From positions 1 to 10,172 of the forward strand of contig JAKAGH010000090.1 in the NCBI GenBank assembly GCA_021817645.1: a stretch of 10,172 bases of DNA. Direction: 5' to 3'. Both the position numbers and the translations under genes were made by a program. Every line of letters begins with the position of its first letter. The first letter of the stretch is position 1. The notes below the pieces were generated by a model, which ran no database searches, was not told the origin of the DNA, and worked only from the letters and a program-made list of their open reading frames with translations. The DNA comes from Deltaproteobacteria bacterium. GTDB taxonomy: Bacteria > Desulfobacterota > Desulfobaccia > Desulfobaccales > 0-14-0-80-60-11. Below are positions 1-5,492 of this stretch, piece after piece.

Positions 1-2
1 TT

Positions 3-15
3 GCCCACAGTGGGC
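3..15. repeat. Short perfect palindrome upstream of the YceI-like gene
   Basis: GCCCAC and GTGGGC form 6-base arms around a single A. It lies 6 bases before a TTGACA box and about 55 bases before the YceI-like start codon, so it could be a repressor or activator site. It could equally be a fragment of the GGTGGGC-type palindromes seen at 5428 and 6279. No regulator is identified. Confidence 0.4.
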
Positions 16-20
16 TGTAA

Positions 21-49
21 TTGACAATGGCCATAGCGGTACTTAAGTT
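21..49 (+). promoter_or_regulatory. Weak candidate promoter for the YceI-like gene
   Basis: A perfect TTGACA (21-26) is followed after 17 bases by TAAGTT (44-49), which matches the TATAAT consensus at only three positions. The -35 is good and the -10 poor, so either an activator is needed or the true promoter lies upstream of the window. A good Shine-Dalgarno, GAGGAGG (57-63), then precedes the ATG at 70. Confidence 0.25.
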
Positions 50-69
50 AGGCACCGAGGAGGCAACCC

Positions 70-609
70 ATGGCCAAGTGGAATATCAACCCCACCCATA
101 GTTCCGCGACCTTCGATGTGCGCCACATGATGGTGTCCTGGGTGCACGGCATGTTCGGGGCCGTCACCGGCACCCTCAACTTCGACCCCCTGGAAGTGGA
201 ACGCGCCGCGGTGGCGGTGGAGATAGACGCCGCGTCCATCTATTCCGGGGTGGAGCAGCGGGACGGCCACCTGAAAAGCGCAGATTTCCTGGAAGTGGAA
301 AAATACCCCGTCATTACCTTTAAGAGCACCCGGGTGGAGCCGGACGGGCTGGACCGGGCCCTGGTCCACGGCGACCTGACCATCCGGGGCGTGACCCGGC
401 CGGTGGCGCTGGAGGCGCATTGGGCCGGACCGGCCCTTTTCGACGACGACGGGAAAATCTACACCAGCTTTGGCTTCCGGGCCAAAACCTGCATCAACCG
501 GGAAGATTTCGGCATGGTCTTTAATATGCCCATGGAGCACGGCGGCTTTATGGCGGGCAAGCAGGTCCACCTCACCCTGAATGCGGAGGTCGACCTGGTG
601 GAGGAGTAG
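70..609 (+). CDS. YceI-family protein (lipocalin-like, lipid/isoprenoid binding)
   Basis: This 179-residue protein has the length and motifs of the YceI family, whose members form a lipocalin-like beta barrel that binds a long isoprenoid or lipid ligand. Visible family signatures are the N-terminal W4-x-I-x-P-x-HS, the block RDGHLKSADF (64-73) followed by a YP and F-K-S-T strand, the turn GDLTIRGVTRPV (101-112), and INREDFGM (142-149). There is no signal peptide, so this copy is probably cytoplasmic, unlike the periplasmic E. coli YceI. The start at 70 is supported by GAGGAGG six bases upstream. It appears to be monocistronic, since a 413-base gap with hairpins separates it from prfA. The exact ligand and role cannot be deduced; stress or quinone/lipid handling is the usual suggestion for the family. 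Confidence 0.9.
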   Translation: MAKWNINPTHSSATFDVRHMMVSWVHGMFGAVTGTLNFDPLEVERAAVAVEIDAASIYSGVEQRDGHLKSADFLEVEKYPVITFKSTRVEPDGLDRALVHGDLTIRGVTRPVALEAHWAGPALFDDDGKIYTSFGFRAKTCINREDFGMVFNMPMEHGGFMAGKQVHLTLNAEVDLVEE

Positions 610-652
610 GGCGGCCGTCTTTGGCCTCCCATAGATCAGAAGAAGGCGTAGC

Positions 653-700
653 GGCGGGCGTCTCGCCCGCCTGTTTTGGCGCAGGCGAGACGCCTGCGCC
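653..700. repeat. Tandem perfect hairpins in the YceI-prfA gap
   Basis: Two perfect hairpins lie side by side. GGCGGGCG (653-660) pairs with CGCCCGCC (664-671) around TCT, and GGCGCAGGCG (678-687) pairs with CGCCTGCGCC (691-700) around AGA. The first is followed by TGTTTT and could end transcription of the YceI-like gene. The second has no T-run on the plus strand. Both share a GGCG-TCT/AGA-CGCC core, which suggests one repeat family. Further along the same gap, AAACTTTTC (709-717) is inverted as GAAAAGTTT (760-768), and each is followed by CTGGA-like bases. Confidence 0.75.
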
Positions 701-790
701 ACCAAGAAAAACTTTTCTGGACCGTTTATTCCTGAGCCTGTGGCCCGCCCTTAAATCATGAAAAGTTTCTGGAGGGTATTTCCCTAACCT

Positions 791-818
791 GGAACTAGGA
801 ACCAGGAACTTGGAACTG
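791..818. repeat. 7-bp tandem array, unit GGAACTN, four copies
   Basis: Four consecutive 7-base units read GGAACTA, GGAACCA, GGAACTT and GGAACTG. The array is intergenic, upstream of the prfA promoter, and has no visible coding role. It shares its 7-base period, but not its sequence, with arrays at 2443 and 5194. Confidence 0.85.
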
Positions 819-870
819 AAAAACCTATAGCGTTTGCCGACACGAAGTCCTTTTAACCCCCTTCCACTCA

Positions 871-899
871 TTGCCTTCCCACGGTTTTTCCTTTATAAT
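871..899 (+). promoter_or_regulatory. Candidate sigma-70 promoter for prfA-prmC
   Basis: TTGCCT (871-876) is separated by 17 bases from a perfect TATAAT (894-899), predicting a start near 906 and a leader of about 115 bases. The leader can fold: CCGCC (969-973) pairs with GGCGG (996-1000), enclosing CTGCCTGGCAG (980-990). This is the best-scoring promoter by eye on the plus strand. Confidence 0.6.
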
Positions 900-1022
900 T
901 AAAAGTAATTGGGGCATCCTTCCTGACTTTAAGTTCCCCTAAGAAACCATAAACTTGCCCGGGGTGCACCGCCATAAGTCTGCCTGGCAGCTGAAGGCGG
1001 CATTCCGGTTTGAGATAGGCTG

Positions 1023-2090
1023 ATGTTTTCAACGAGACTGAAAAAAATTGAAAGCCAATTTGAGGACCTGGAGCAGCGGTTGACTAATCCCGAGGTCATC
1101 CGGGACCAGGACCTTTACCAGAAATCCCGCAAGGAGCACGCGGAGCTGGCTCCCCTGGTGCAGACCTTCCGCCGCTACCGCCAGGTGCAGGAAGAGTTGG
1201 CGGCTAGTCAAGGTTTGTTAAAGGAAGAGGCGGATGAGGAACTGAAGGCCTTGGCCCGGGAGGATATTGACTCCCTGAAAGACCGGGCTGCGGCTCTGGA
1301 GGAAGAGCTGCGCCTGCTCCTGCTGCCCAAGGACCCCAACGACGAGAAGAACGTCATCCTGGAGATCCGGGCCGGCACCGGCGGCGAGGAAGCAGCCCTG
1401 TTCGTGGCCGATCTTTTCCGGATGTACAGCCGCCTGGCGGAGCGCCACCGCTGGAAGGTGGAGGTCCTGAGCCACTCCACTACCGGCCTGGGCGGCATCA
1501 AGGAAATCATTGCCTCCATCGCCGGCGACCGGGTTTACAGCCAGCTTAAATATGAAAGCGGAGTGCACCGGGTCCAGCGGGTGCCGGTCACCGAATCCCA
1601 GGGCCGCATCCACACCTCCGCAGTGACCGTGGCTATTCTGCCGGAAGCCGAAGATGTGGACGTGCAGATCAACCCCGAGGAGCTGCGCATCGACGTCTTC
1701 CGCTCCTCCGGACCGGGGGGCCAGAGCGTCAACACCACCGATTCCGCGGTGCGGGTCACCCACGTGCCCAGCGGTTTAGTGGTTATCTGTCAGGATGAGA
1801 AGTCCCAGCACAAGAACAAGGCCAAGGCCCTGAAAGTGCTGCGTTCCCGCTTACTGGACCTGAAGCAGGGGGAACAGCAGCAACAGATCGCCCAGGAGCG
1901 CAAGAGCCAGGTGGGCAGCGGCGACCGCAGCGAACGCATCCGCACCTACAATTTTCCCCAGAGCCGCATTACCGACCACCGCCTGGGCCTCACCTTCCAC
2001 CGCTTCGAGACCATGCTGGACGGAGATTTGGATGAGCTGCTCCAGGCCCTGACCACCCACCACCGCACCCTGGCGCTGCAACAGGCATAA
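1023..2090 (+). CDS. prfA: Peptide chain release factor 1 (RF1)
   Basis: RF1 recognises UAA and UAG stop codons in the ribosomal A site and triggers hydrolysis of the peptidyl-tRNA ester. The 355-residue protein is of normal family length. An N-terminal helical region (about 1-100) is followed by a G-T-G-G-E-E segment (118-123). The codon-reading tripeptide is PVT at 188-190 (RF1 class P-x-T, not the SPF of RF2). The catalytic GGQ loop is at 232-234 within RSSGPGGQSVNTT. The first ATG gives the usual RF1 start, M-F-x-x-L-x-x-I-E; its Shine-Dalgarno is only a weak GAGATAGG just upstream. prmC, whose product methylates the GGQ glutamine, begins on the base after the stop codon, so the two are co-transcribed and probably translationally coupled. 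Confidence 0.98.
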   Translation: MFSTRLKKIESQFEDLEQRLTNPEVIRDQDLYQKSRKEHAELAPLVQTFRRYRQVQEELAASQGLLKEEADEELKALAREDIDSLKDRAAALEEELRLLLLPKDPNDEKNVILEIRAGTGGEEAALFVADLFRMYSRLAERHRWKVEVLSHSTTGLGGIKEIIASIAGDRVYSQLKYESGVHRVQRVPVTESQGRIHTSAVTVAILPEAEDVDVQINPEELRIDVFRSSGPGGQSVNTTDSAVRVTHVPSGLVVICQDEKSQHKNKAKALKVLRSRLLDLKQGEQQQQIAQERKSQVGSGDRSERIRTYNFPQSRITDHRLGLTFHRFETMLDGDLDELLQALTTHHRTLALQQA

Positions 2091-2999
2091 ATGGGCGAAA
2101 CCCGCCAAAATCCCTGGACTATCCTGGAAATTCTCAGATGGACCACCGGCCACTTCCAGGAAAAGGGAGTGGCGGAGCCCCGTACCTCCGCGGAAGTGCT
2201 TTTGGCCCACACCCTGGGAATAAGCCGCCTGGACCTTTACCTGCGCCATGACCAGCCCCTCACCCCGGAGGAACTGGCCCGTTTCAAGGCTTTTATATTA
2301 CGCCGCCGGGCCGGGGAACCGGTGGCTTATATTACGGGCCACAGAGAATTCTGGTCCCTGGACTTCAAAGTCACCCCCGCGGTCCTCATCCCCCGCCCGG
2401 AAACCGAAACCCTGGTTTCCTCGGTCTTGGAAGTCCTTAAATCGGAAAACGGAAAACGGAAAACGGAAAACGGTATTGATTGGGCTTTAGAAGTGGGGGT
2501 CGGCTCCGGCGCCATCATCATCACCCTGGCCCGGGAACTGCCGGAAATGCGGTGGCTGGGCGTCGATATTTCCGGCCCGGCCCTGGCCGTGGCCCGGGAA
2601 AATGCCGCCCGCCACGAGATCGCCGGCCGGATTCATTTTCTCCGGGGCAACCTGCTGGCTCCCCTCCAGCCCGGCCCCCGGTTCCAGCTGCTGGTGGCCA
2701 ATCTCCCCTACGTGCCCCGGCCGGTTTGGGAAGAATTGCCTAAAGACATCAAGGATTTCGAACCCCAAGAGGCGCTCCTGGGGGGCGTGGACGGCCTGGA
2801 CCTGATTAAACCTCTGGTCCAGGCGGCCCCGGGCGTTCTATCTCCAGGGGGCTGGCTGGCCCTGGAGGTGGCTGACGGACAGGCGCCAAAGGTTGCGGCC
2901 TTAATGGCAGAAACGGGCGCGTATGAGCAGATAGAAAAAATCCCGGACTACCTGGGAATTGAGCGGGTAATCCGCGCCCGGCGGCGGGGGGATTATTGA
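2091..2999 (+). CDS. prmC: Release factor glutamine N5-methyltransferase
   Basis: PrmC uses S-adenosylmethionine to methylate the glutamine of the GGQ motif of RF1 and RF2, which raises termination efficiency. At 302 residues it is longer than E. coli PrmC (277). The N-terminal RF-binding helical domain (about 1-75) leads into GEPVAYITGHREFWSL (75-90) and IPRPETETLV (100-109). The SAM-binding loop is EVGVGSGAI (134-142), and the catalytic motif reads NLPY (204-207) rather than the usual NPPY. The ATG directly abuts the prfA stop and lacks a strong Shine-Dalgarno, so it probably depends on ribosomes finishing prfA. An insert of about ten residues (118-128, SENGKRKTENG) is encoded by a 7-bp tandem repeat and lies in the linker before the SAM-binding loop, where extra residues are tolerable. 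A bidirectional terminator follows at 3049. Confidence 0.96.
   Translation: MGETRQNPWTILEILRWTTGHFQEKGVAEPRTSAEVLLAHTLGISRLDLYLRHDQPLTPEELARFKAFILRRRAGEPVAYITGHREFWSLDFKVTPAVLIPRPETETLVSSVLEVLKSENGKRKTENGIDWALEVGVGSGAIIITLARELPEMRWLGVDISGPALAVARENAARHEIAGRIHFLRGNLLAPLQPGPRFQLLVANLPYVPRPVWEELPKDIKDFEPQEALLGGVDGLDLIKPLVQAAPGVLSPGGWLALEVADGQAPKVAALMAETGAYEQIEKIPDYLGIERVIRARRRGDY
2443..2473 (+). repeat. In-frame 7-bp tandem repeat (CGGAAAA, 4.4 copies) within prmC
   Basis: Four exact CGGAAAA units plus CGG occupy 31 bases inside the prmC reading frame. Because 7 is not a multiple of 3, the array cycles through the codons and yields the heptapeptide period E-N-G-K-R-K-T in any forward frame, without a stop. 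Gain or loss of one unit would shift the frame of the catalytic domain; only changes of three units keep it. Confidence 0.95.
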
Positions 3000-3002
3000 T
3001 TC

Positions 3003-3118
3003 ACCACAGGGGCACAGAGGACACAGAGATTCACAGAGTAAAAATAAATTAGCCCTGGCTTTCAGCCAGGGCTAAATATTTTCTCTGTGGCCCTCTGTGC
3101 TCTTTGTGTCTCTGTGGT
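3003..3118. repeat. 116-bp nested inverted-repeat element, copy 1
   Basis: The outer arms begin ACCACAG...CACAGAGGACACAGAG at 3003 and return as the inverted complement ending CTCTGTGGT at 3118. The match is imperfect but extends about 40 bases per side. In the centre sits an unrelated perfect hairpin (3049-3075). A second element of identical overall length, with the same style of arms and a different central hairpin, lies at 8323-8438. Confidence 0.85.
3049..3075. terminator. Bidirectional intrinsic terminator between prmC and the lipoprotein genes
   Basis: TTAGCCCTGGCT (3049-3060) pairs perfectly with AGCCAGGGCTAA (3064-3075) around TTC. On the plus strand it is followed by ATATTTTCT. On the minus strand it is followed by TTTATTTTTAC, so it can end transcription of both convergent units: prmC from the left and the lipoprotein pair from the right. 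Confidence 0.85.
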
Positions 3119-3125
3119 AAGTCTT

Positions 3126-3359
3126 TTAAAAAGTCAATTCCTTCTTGATGGCGAGATAATAGTCATCTTTGGTTCTGGACTGAGGTAGTCTGGGCCGGTC
3201 GTCGTAATCGCCCCAACCTTCGCCGCCGTCAAGCTTCAGCCGGTCCACCCGGCCATCGTCATGCAGTTTCTCAAACAGCACTCCGGAGCAACCGGCTGTC
3301 CACAGCAGCAGGAGCAGCAACGCCAACCCCAGTCGTCCCCAAGCTTTTATCATGGTCAT
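3126..3359 (-). CDS. Small predicted lipoprotein, distal member of a paralogous pair
   Basis: A 77-residue protein of unknown function. Residues 1-23 form a lipoprotein signal: a charged N-terminus, the hydrophobic run LALLLLLLW, and the lipobox T-A-G-C with the lipidated Cys at 24. The mature part is only about 54 residues, hydrophilic and charged. It shares with its upstream neighbour the pattern C-S-G-[VI]-L, D-D-G-[RK]-V-x-R-L, G-G-E-x-W and the C-terminal K-K-E-x-T-F, so the two are paralogues. The start at 3359 has GGAGTAGG upstream; an in-frame ATG at 3353 is a possible alternative. A TTGACA...TAGGGT pair in the 71-base gap upstream could give it its own weak promoter. It ends just before a bidirectional terminator. 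I do not recognise the family. Confidence 0.75.
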   Translation of the reverse strand: MTMIKAWGRLGLALLLLLLWTAGCSGVLFEKLHDDGRVDRLKLDGGEGWGDYDDRPRLPQSRTKDDYYLAIKKELTF

Positions 3360-3430
3360 GACCTACTCCGCATGACACCCTATGCCGGTCTTTGCCTTTG
3401 TCAAGAGAATCACGGACGGCCGTAATCCCC

Positions 3431-3646
3431 TTAAAAGGTTGCTTCTTTTTTCAGCATAACCGCACCTTCATCTCCCCTGGTGGGGTTGCGGTCCCAGGAT
3501 TTCCAACTCTCGCCCCCTTGAATCCGCAGGCGTTCCACCTTCCCGTCGTCATACTGCGATTCCTGCAAAATTCCAGAGCACCCCGCGGCTCCCAGCAGCA
3601 TTGCCAGGGCCAGGGCCAGGTACCAAGAATTCTTCCGGCTTTCCAT
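3431..3646 (-). CDS. Small predicted lipoprotein, proximal member of a paralogous pair
   Basis: A 71-residue protein of unknown function. It carries a clear lipoprotein signal: M-E-S-R-K-N, the hydrophobic LALALAMLLGA, and the lipobox G-A-A-G-C with the lipidated Cys at 23. The mature portion of about 49 residues is acidic to basic with no membrane segment. C-S-G-I-L, D-D-G-K-V-E-R-L-R-I, G-G-E-S-W and the terminal K-K-E-A-T-F align with the gene directly downstream, so this is a tandem duplication. Translation starts after a strong GGGAGGAAATC Shine-Dalgarno. A 264-base leader with several hairpins separates it from leuC. The mature proteins would be anchored in the inner or outer membrane; I infer no further role. 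Confidence 0.8.
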   Translation of the reverse strand: MESRKNSWYLALALAMLLGAAGCSGILQESQYDDGKVERLRIQGGESWKSWDRNPTRGDEGAVMLKKEATF

Positions 3647-3835
3647 GATTTCCTCCCGTCCAGACCAGATCCGGACTATGGGTGGAGGTTTGAACTCAAG
3701 CCGGACTGCCGACTTATCGGGCTCGGAGTAGGCAGCATCAACGGGGGCGCCTTCTTACTCCCCTCCCCGCCTGGGAAGATAAGTCAAAAAATGAAAAAAG
3801 CAGTCGGAAACCCTTAGGAAAATCTCCTTGTGTTT
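3647..3835 (-). promoter_or_regulatory. Structured leader upstream of the lipoprotein pair
   Basis: Read on the minus strand, this stretch holds at least two hairpins that compete for the same bases. GGAGTA (rc of 3756-3761) plus GGC pair with GCC-TACTCC (rc of 3725-3733). Alternatively, CTCCGAGCC (rc of 3720-3728) pairs with GGCTTGAG (rc of 3695-3702), enclosing CCGA-UAAG-UCGG. A short GTCC/GGAC stem precedes the Shine-Dalgarno. No known riboswitch class is recognised. The structure may only reflect GC-rich chance pairing. Confidence 0.3.
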
Positions 3836-3865
3836 ATGTTACCAAATATTGCCGCCAAAACGCAA
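3836..3865 (-). promoter_or_regulatory. Weak candidate promoter for the lipoprotein pair
   Basis: On the minus strand TTGCGT (3860-3865) is followed, after 18 bases, by TAACAT (3836-3841), four of six matches to the -10 consensus. It would give a leader of roughly 180 bases. The pair could instead be read through from leuC, since no convincing terminator follows leuC. Confidence 0.3.
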
Positions 3866-3910
3866 CTTTTTTTAACCCCTCAAATAGACAAGGGAAAATT
3901 CCTCGTCCAG

Positions 3911-5176
3911 TTATAAATCTTCAGGGCCGCAGATGCGTCCGGCCACCGCTGAGGCCGCAGCCACCGCGGGGTTCGCCAGGTAGACCTGGGACTGGGGATG
4001 ACCCATGCGCCCCGTGAAATTGCGGTTGGTGGTGGCAATGGCCACCTCTCCTTTGGCCAGAATGCCCATATGCCCCCCCAGGCAGGGGCCGCAGGTGGGC
4101 GGGCTGATCACCGCGCCCGCATCCATAAACACGGTAAACAGGCCCTCGTCCATGGCCTGCCGGTAAATCAAGGGGGTGGCGGGAATGACGATGAGGCGCA
4201 GGCCCTTAAATACCTTGCGCCCTTTCAAGACCCGGGCCGCCAGGCGCAGGTCTTCCAGACGGCCGTTGGTGCAAGAGCCGATCACCGCCTGGTCGATGGC
4301 CACCTGCCCCACCTGGGACAAAGGCCGGACATTTCCCGGGGACGGGGGTAAAGCCACCTGGGGCTCCAAACGGCTCACGTCATAATTCTTCTCGGTGACA
4401 TAAGCGGCGTCCGCATCGCTGGCATACGCGGTGTAGGGGCGCAGAGTGCGGCCCTTGACATACTCCAGGGTCACTTCATCCGGAGCGATGATGCCGTTCT
4501 TGGCCCCGGCCTCCACCGCCATATTGGCCATGGAAAAGCGCTCCGCCATGGGCAGAGAGCGGATGGCCTCCCCGGTAAATTCCATGGCCCGGTAGTTGGC
4601 GCCGTCCACGCCGATGTCGCCGATGGTCATGAGGATCAAGTCCTTGCCGGTGACCCAGGGCTGCAGCTTGCCGGTGTAGACGAACTTCATGCTCTCCGGC
4701 ACCTTGAGCCAGCACTCCCCGGTGATCATGGCCGCGCCTAGGTCCGTGGAGCCCACCCCGGAGGCAAAAGCCCCCAAAGCCCCGTAAGTGCAGGTATGGC
4801 TGTCCGCCCCGATGATCAGGTCGCCGGGGCCGACGATGCCTTTCTCCGGCAGCAGGGCGTGCTCCACCCCCATTTCGCCGCCGTCATAGAAATGCTTGAG
4901 ATTCTGCTCCTTGGCGAAGTTCCGCAGGATCTGGCACTGGTTGGCGGACGCGATGTCCTTGTTGGGCGCGAAGTGGTCCGCCACCAGCACCACCCGGTCC
5001 TGATCGAACACCTGCTTGGCTTTGGCTTTGTGAAAAGCCCTGATGGCCAGGGGCGCGGTGATGTCGTTGCCCAGGGCGATATCCACCTTGGCCAGGATCA
5101 GCTCCCCGGGTTCCACGTAGTCTTTGTCGCAATGCGCGGCGAGAATTTTTTGGGTAATGGTTTGCGGTGTGGTCAT
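3911..5176 (-). CDS. leuC: 3-isopropylmalate dehydratase, large subunit
   Basis: LeuC with LeuD isomerises 2-isopropylmalate to 3-isopropylmalate through a [4Fe-4S] cluster, the second step of leucine synthesis. The 421-residue length fits the shorter LeuC type found in archaea and many anaerobes (E. coli LeuC is about 466). Aconitase-family signatures include ADHFAPNKD (66-74), GADSHTCTYGA (123-133) and the three cluster cysteines: Cys302 in GSCTNGR, and Cys362 and Cys365 in PTCGPC. NRNFTGRMG (384-392) is also typical. A GGAG seven bases before the ATG at 5176 supports the start. The HNH gene and a 316-base repeat-rich gap separate it from leuA. leuD does not follow; the next gene is a lipoprotein. 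Homoaconitase is the main alternative by family, but the nearby leuA and ilvC favour leucine synthesis. Confidence 0.93.
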   Translation of the reverse strand: MTTPQTITQKILAAHCDKDYVEPGELILAKVDIALGNDITAPLAIRAFHKAKAKQVFDQDRVVLVADHFAPNKDIASANQCQILRNFAKEQNLKHFYDGGEMGVEHALLPEKGIVGPGDLIIGADSHTCTYGALGAFASGVGSTDLGAAMITGECWLKVPESMKFVYTGKLQPWVTGKDLILMTIGDIGVDGANYRAMEFTGEAIRSLPMAERFSMANMAVEAGAKNGIIAPDEVTLEYVKGRTLRPYTAYASDADAAYVTEKNYDVSRLEPQVALPPSPGNVRPLSQVGQVAIDQAVIGSCTNGRLEDLRLAARVLKGRKVFKGLRLIVIPATPLIYRQAMDEGLFTVFMDAGAVISPPTCGPCLGGHMGILAKGEVAIATTNRNFTGRMGHPQSQVYLANPAVAAASAVAGRICGPEDL

Positions 5177-5193
5177 TTGATTCTCCGTTTCTA

Positions 5194-5228
5194 AGCTATC
5201 AGCTGTCAGCTTTCAGCTTTCAGCTTTA
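5194..5228. repeat. 7-bp tandem array, unit AGCTNTC, five copies
   Basis: Five consecutive heptamers read AGCTATC, AGCTGTC, AGCTTTC, AGCTTTC and AGCTTTA. The array ends 18 bases upstream of the leuC start codon, immediately outside its Shine-Dalgarno, so it would lie in the leuC leader RNA. A related two-unit fragment (AGCTTAC-AGCTACA) overlaps the leuA stop near 6323. Confidence 0.9.
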
Positions 5229-5280
5229 ATGAAATATTTGTTATCGGGAATGCTTGGATTGCTTCCGTCCTCCTCTTACC

Positions 5281-5395
5281 CCCTCTCCCCACGGGGGGAG
5301 AGGGTTGGGGTGAGGGGGGCGACTTTGGGCAAGTAGCTGTAATCATGCCAAAGACGCCACCCCCACCCCGACCCTCCCCCCTCGAAGGGGGAGGG
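5281..5395. repeat. Compound inverted repeat upstream of leuC
   Basis: CCCTCTCCCC (5281-5290) pairs with GGGGAGAGGG (5295-5304), and CCCTCCCCC (5372-5380) pairs with GGGGGAGGG (5387-5395). Between them, bases 5300-5328 are the inverted complement of 5348-5376, at 25 of 29 positions, around a 19-base spacer. The region can form either two small hairpins or one long stem. It resembles the widespread proteobacterial intergenic repeats of the CCCTCACCCC/GGGAGAGGG kind. No coding potential is seen here. Confidence 0.8.
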
Positions 5396-5427
5396 AGAAA
5401 AGACCATGCAACTTAATGTGAGTTCTG

Positions 5428-5448
5428 TAGGGTGGGCACTGCCCACCG
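5428..5448. repeat. GTAGGGTGGGC palindromic repeat, left copy
   Basis: GGTGGGC (5431-5437) pairs with GCCCACC (5441-5447) around ACT, preceded by GTA. The first 11 bases, GTAGGGTGGGC, are identical and in the same orientation in the copy at 6279-6304. The two copies bracket the HNH gene. Confidence 0.8.
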
Positions 5449-5492
5449 TCTTTTTCTAAAGTCCTTAAGACAAGTATAGTTACATTCTAAGT

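Noticed and set aside
3647..3800. 6S RNA, SRP RNA or tRNA gene in the lipoprotein leader
   Set aside because: Some short strings looked reminiscent (a TTCAA-like loop, CCGAGCC), but no complete fold or conserved core of these RNAs could be drawn.
3392..3817. A 141-codon plus-strand frame across the lipoprotein leader
   Set aside because: It is antisense to a lipoprotein with a clear lipobox and Shine-Dalgarno, and its own translation has no protein-like pattern.
5194..5228. Possible CRISPR or regulatory iteron array
   Set aside because: The units are 7 bases with no spacers, so it is a simple tandem repeat. No cas or replication genes are present.
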